The notes below the pieces were generated by a model. That model was not told where the DNA came from and ran no database searches. It was given only the letters and a program-made list of their open reading frames with translations. Source: Cavia porcellus (taxonomy: Eukaryota; Chordata; Mammalia; Rodentia; Caviidae). From it: a stretch of 64,000 nt of DNA. Numbering within the stretch: the stretch's first letter is position 1; each line of letters begins with the position of its first letter. Position numbers and translations under genes: made by a program. Shown piece by piece: positions 62,430 to 64,000 of this stretch. Where the stretch lies: positions 33,798,767 to 33,862,766 of the forward strand of contig NW_026947509.1 of NCBI RefSeq assembly GCF_034190915.1. The letters are read 5' to 3'.

Positions 62430-64000
62430 ATGGGCCGGACCCTAGCTCACACCAACCCCTTCCAAGCCAGTCCTGTCCTCTGGGAATCCAGCCAGCCTGC
62501 TGCCTCCGGACCCGGGCCCCTTCTGAAAGTCCTGTCCTTGTTTCTCTTGCTTTCTAATTCTGCTTCTTAAATCAACCAGTGCCTCCTCATAAATCAGGTT
62601 GCCACGTCCTGAAATGCTTTCTGGTGACAAGGCCAAGGAGCCATCTGGGTGAGTTGAGGTGCCCCTCTCTCCTTGGGGCCTTCCACTCCTACTCACTGGC
62701 CCTGCTTTTGGGCAGAGTGACACAGGGTCTCCAAATGATGGAAGGGAAATATGATTCCCAGCTTGTAGGGCGTCAGGCACCCCAAGACCTCTCCCCCACC
62801 CTGGCCTCCTTCTGTGATTGGCCTCTGTCTTCTGGGGTAAGTGTGACCTTGGCCAATTCTGTCTGCTCCTCGTCCCCAAGGCACTGACCCTGCAGGCTGA
62901 GAGTCCAGGTGCCCGGGGGCCCAGGTCGCACCAACAGCGCCCTGGCACCATAGACTTGATGCGTTTAGCTCCACAGTGACCCCAGAGGCCTAGATGGGTT
63001 CCTTCCAGGCACCCAGGGCCTGGAGCCACCCTTCCCAGGACAGCCTCTGCCATCAGTGCCACCTGCCCTGGGCATGACAGGGGCACTCTAGGGGCAGTGA
63101 AGGGACAGGTGCTCCTGGGGCCCTGTTCTGTCCTGGGACCCAACGGCTTCCTCACAGTACCCTGCAGGGCCTGGCCTCCTGCTCCGTGAGCTGCCTGGCC
63201 CAGGTGGCTGTCTTCCCTGAGAACCCTCGCCCGGGCAGGCTGGGAGGATGATGGGCGGTCCAGCCTTCTCTCTCACAGCTGCTGAGGATGTCATTGCCAT
63301 CTGGCTGGGCTGGGCTGAGGCTGCATCCAGGCACTGCCACCCCAGACTCCCTGCCCTGCCTCCCATACCAGGTGGCTTAGGGGGCTCAGCACCCCTCCCT
63401 AGTCCTAGAGTCAAGGGAATATGACACCAGAGGAACTTGTTCCAGCAACCCCAGCTGGAGTCAGGGTGGCCGTGGGGGCTGCAGACACTAGGGCCCCCCA
63501 TAGGGAAGGTGGAGCCATGGCTGGGTGTGTGCCCGCAGGGTCCTCTCCTGGGGACCCTATCACCTCCTTGTCTTTGCTGTGCACCCCCGTGTTGTCTCGC
63601 CAGTGTGTGGCAGCTAGGAGATGGGTGACCACTGGTCTCCGTGGCTGGGGACACTGAGCGGCAGGGTGGATGTGTGCAGCTGCCAGCTCTGGTGCTGCCC
63701 ATGGCACTGTGCTGGGGACCAGGATGTGGCCTGGGCAGAGCCGGGCATCAGCAGGGCCACTGGGCAGCATGGCAGGGAGGTCACTAGAGGAGACCTGGGC
63801 CCGGCCTCCCTGTCCACAGTGGCCAGGAGCAGGACTCACGGCCCTTCAGCCTAGTGGTGGTCAGGCAGAGGCGGGAGGTGGTAGTCAGGTGTCCCTGAAG
63901 GCTACCGCTGTGGACAGACACCCCAGGTTCATGGCGAGCGATGCTATTTCCTGTCCTGCTTGGACCCAAGAGGAAAACTCACCAGGAACCAGGGCAGATG
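62430..64000. other. Unique sequence at the right edge, no gene recognised
   Basis: GC-rich sequence with several open frames on both strands, none matching a family I know. By synteny further alkaline phosphatase genes may lie beyond the edge. Confidence 0.45.

Noticed and set aside
63840..63880. Minus-strand TTTRLKG resembling the end of an alkaline phosphatase exon
   Set aside because: No preceding NLILFLGDG-type motif and no neighbouring exon match; the similarity is too short.

Overview
This is a GC-rich piece of a rodent-like mammalian nuclear genome. The genes are split into exons with GT-AG introns and AATAAA poly(A) signals. There are dozens of B1-type (7SL-derived) SINEs and tRNA-Ala/ID-type SINEs on both strands, often fused head to tail; that SINE mixture is typical of rodents. 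The ID copies carry a GGTACC-GATT-A-rich tail that I do not associate with mouse or rat. A non-murine rodent, possibly Castorimorpha, is a low-confidence guess.

The layout reproduces, in reverse orientation, the mammalian block known on human 2q37: muscle nicotinic acetylcholine receptor gamma (CHRNG, first five coding exons, 1-1177, minus), delta (CHRND, complete, 12 coding exons, 3710-9882, minus), the trypsin-like serine protease PRSS56 (complete, 13 coding exons, 10441-15296, minus), about 24 kb of intergenic DNA, the M13 metalloprotease-like ECEL1 (complete, 17 coding exons, 40199-46460, plus, with an untranslated first exon in a CpG island near 39 kb), and a decayed alkaline phosphatase of the ALPI/ALPP family (55800-57041, minus). 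The last 6-7 kb hold SINEs and unique sequence in which I recognise no gene.

CHRNG and CHRND encode fetal and common subunits of the same muscle receptor, and both have myogenic-type promoter motifs (paired CAGCTG E-boxes; E-box plus N-box). PRSS56 is a secreted protease of eye growth and ECEL1 a neuronal membrane protein, so three expression programmes lie side by side. CTCF-type motifs in PRSS56 and one exact core in the gap between PRSS56 and ECEL1 could separate them. The gap also holds several AT-rich islands with clustered homeodomain cores, candidate enhancers for ECEL1.

I found no undescribed gene system. The most useful observations are the CTCF-like motif arrangement, a 10-codon loss in ECEL1 relative to the usual 775-residue protein, a short upstream ORF in the ECEL1 leader, the separate lesions of the alkaline phosphatase pseudogene, and the homeodomain-motif islands. 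Exon boundaries were read by eye from splice sites, reading phase and remembered family proteins; no search was run.
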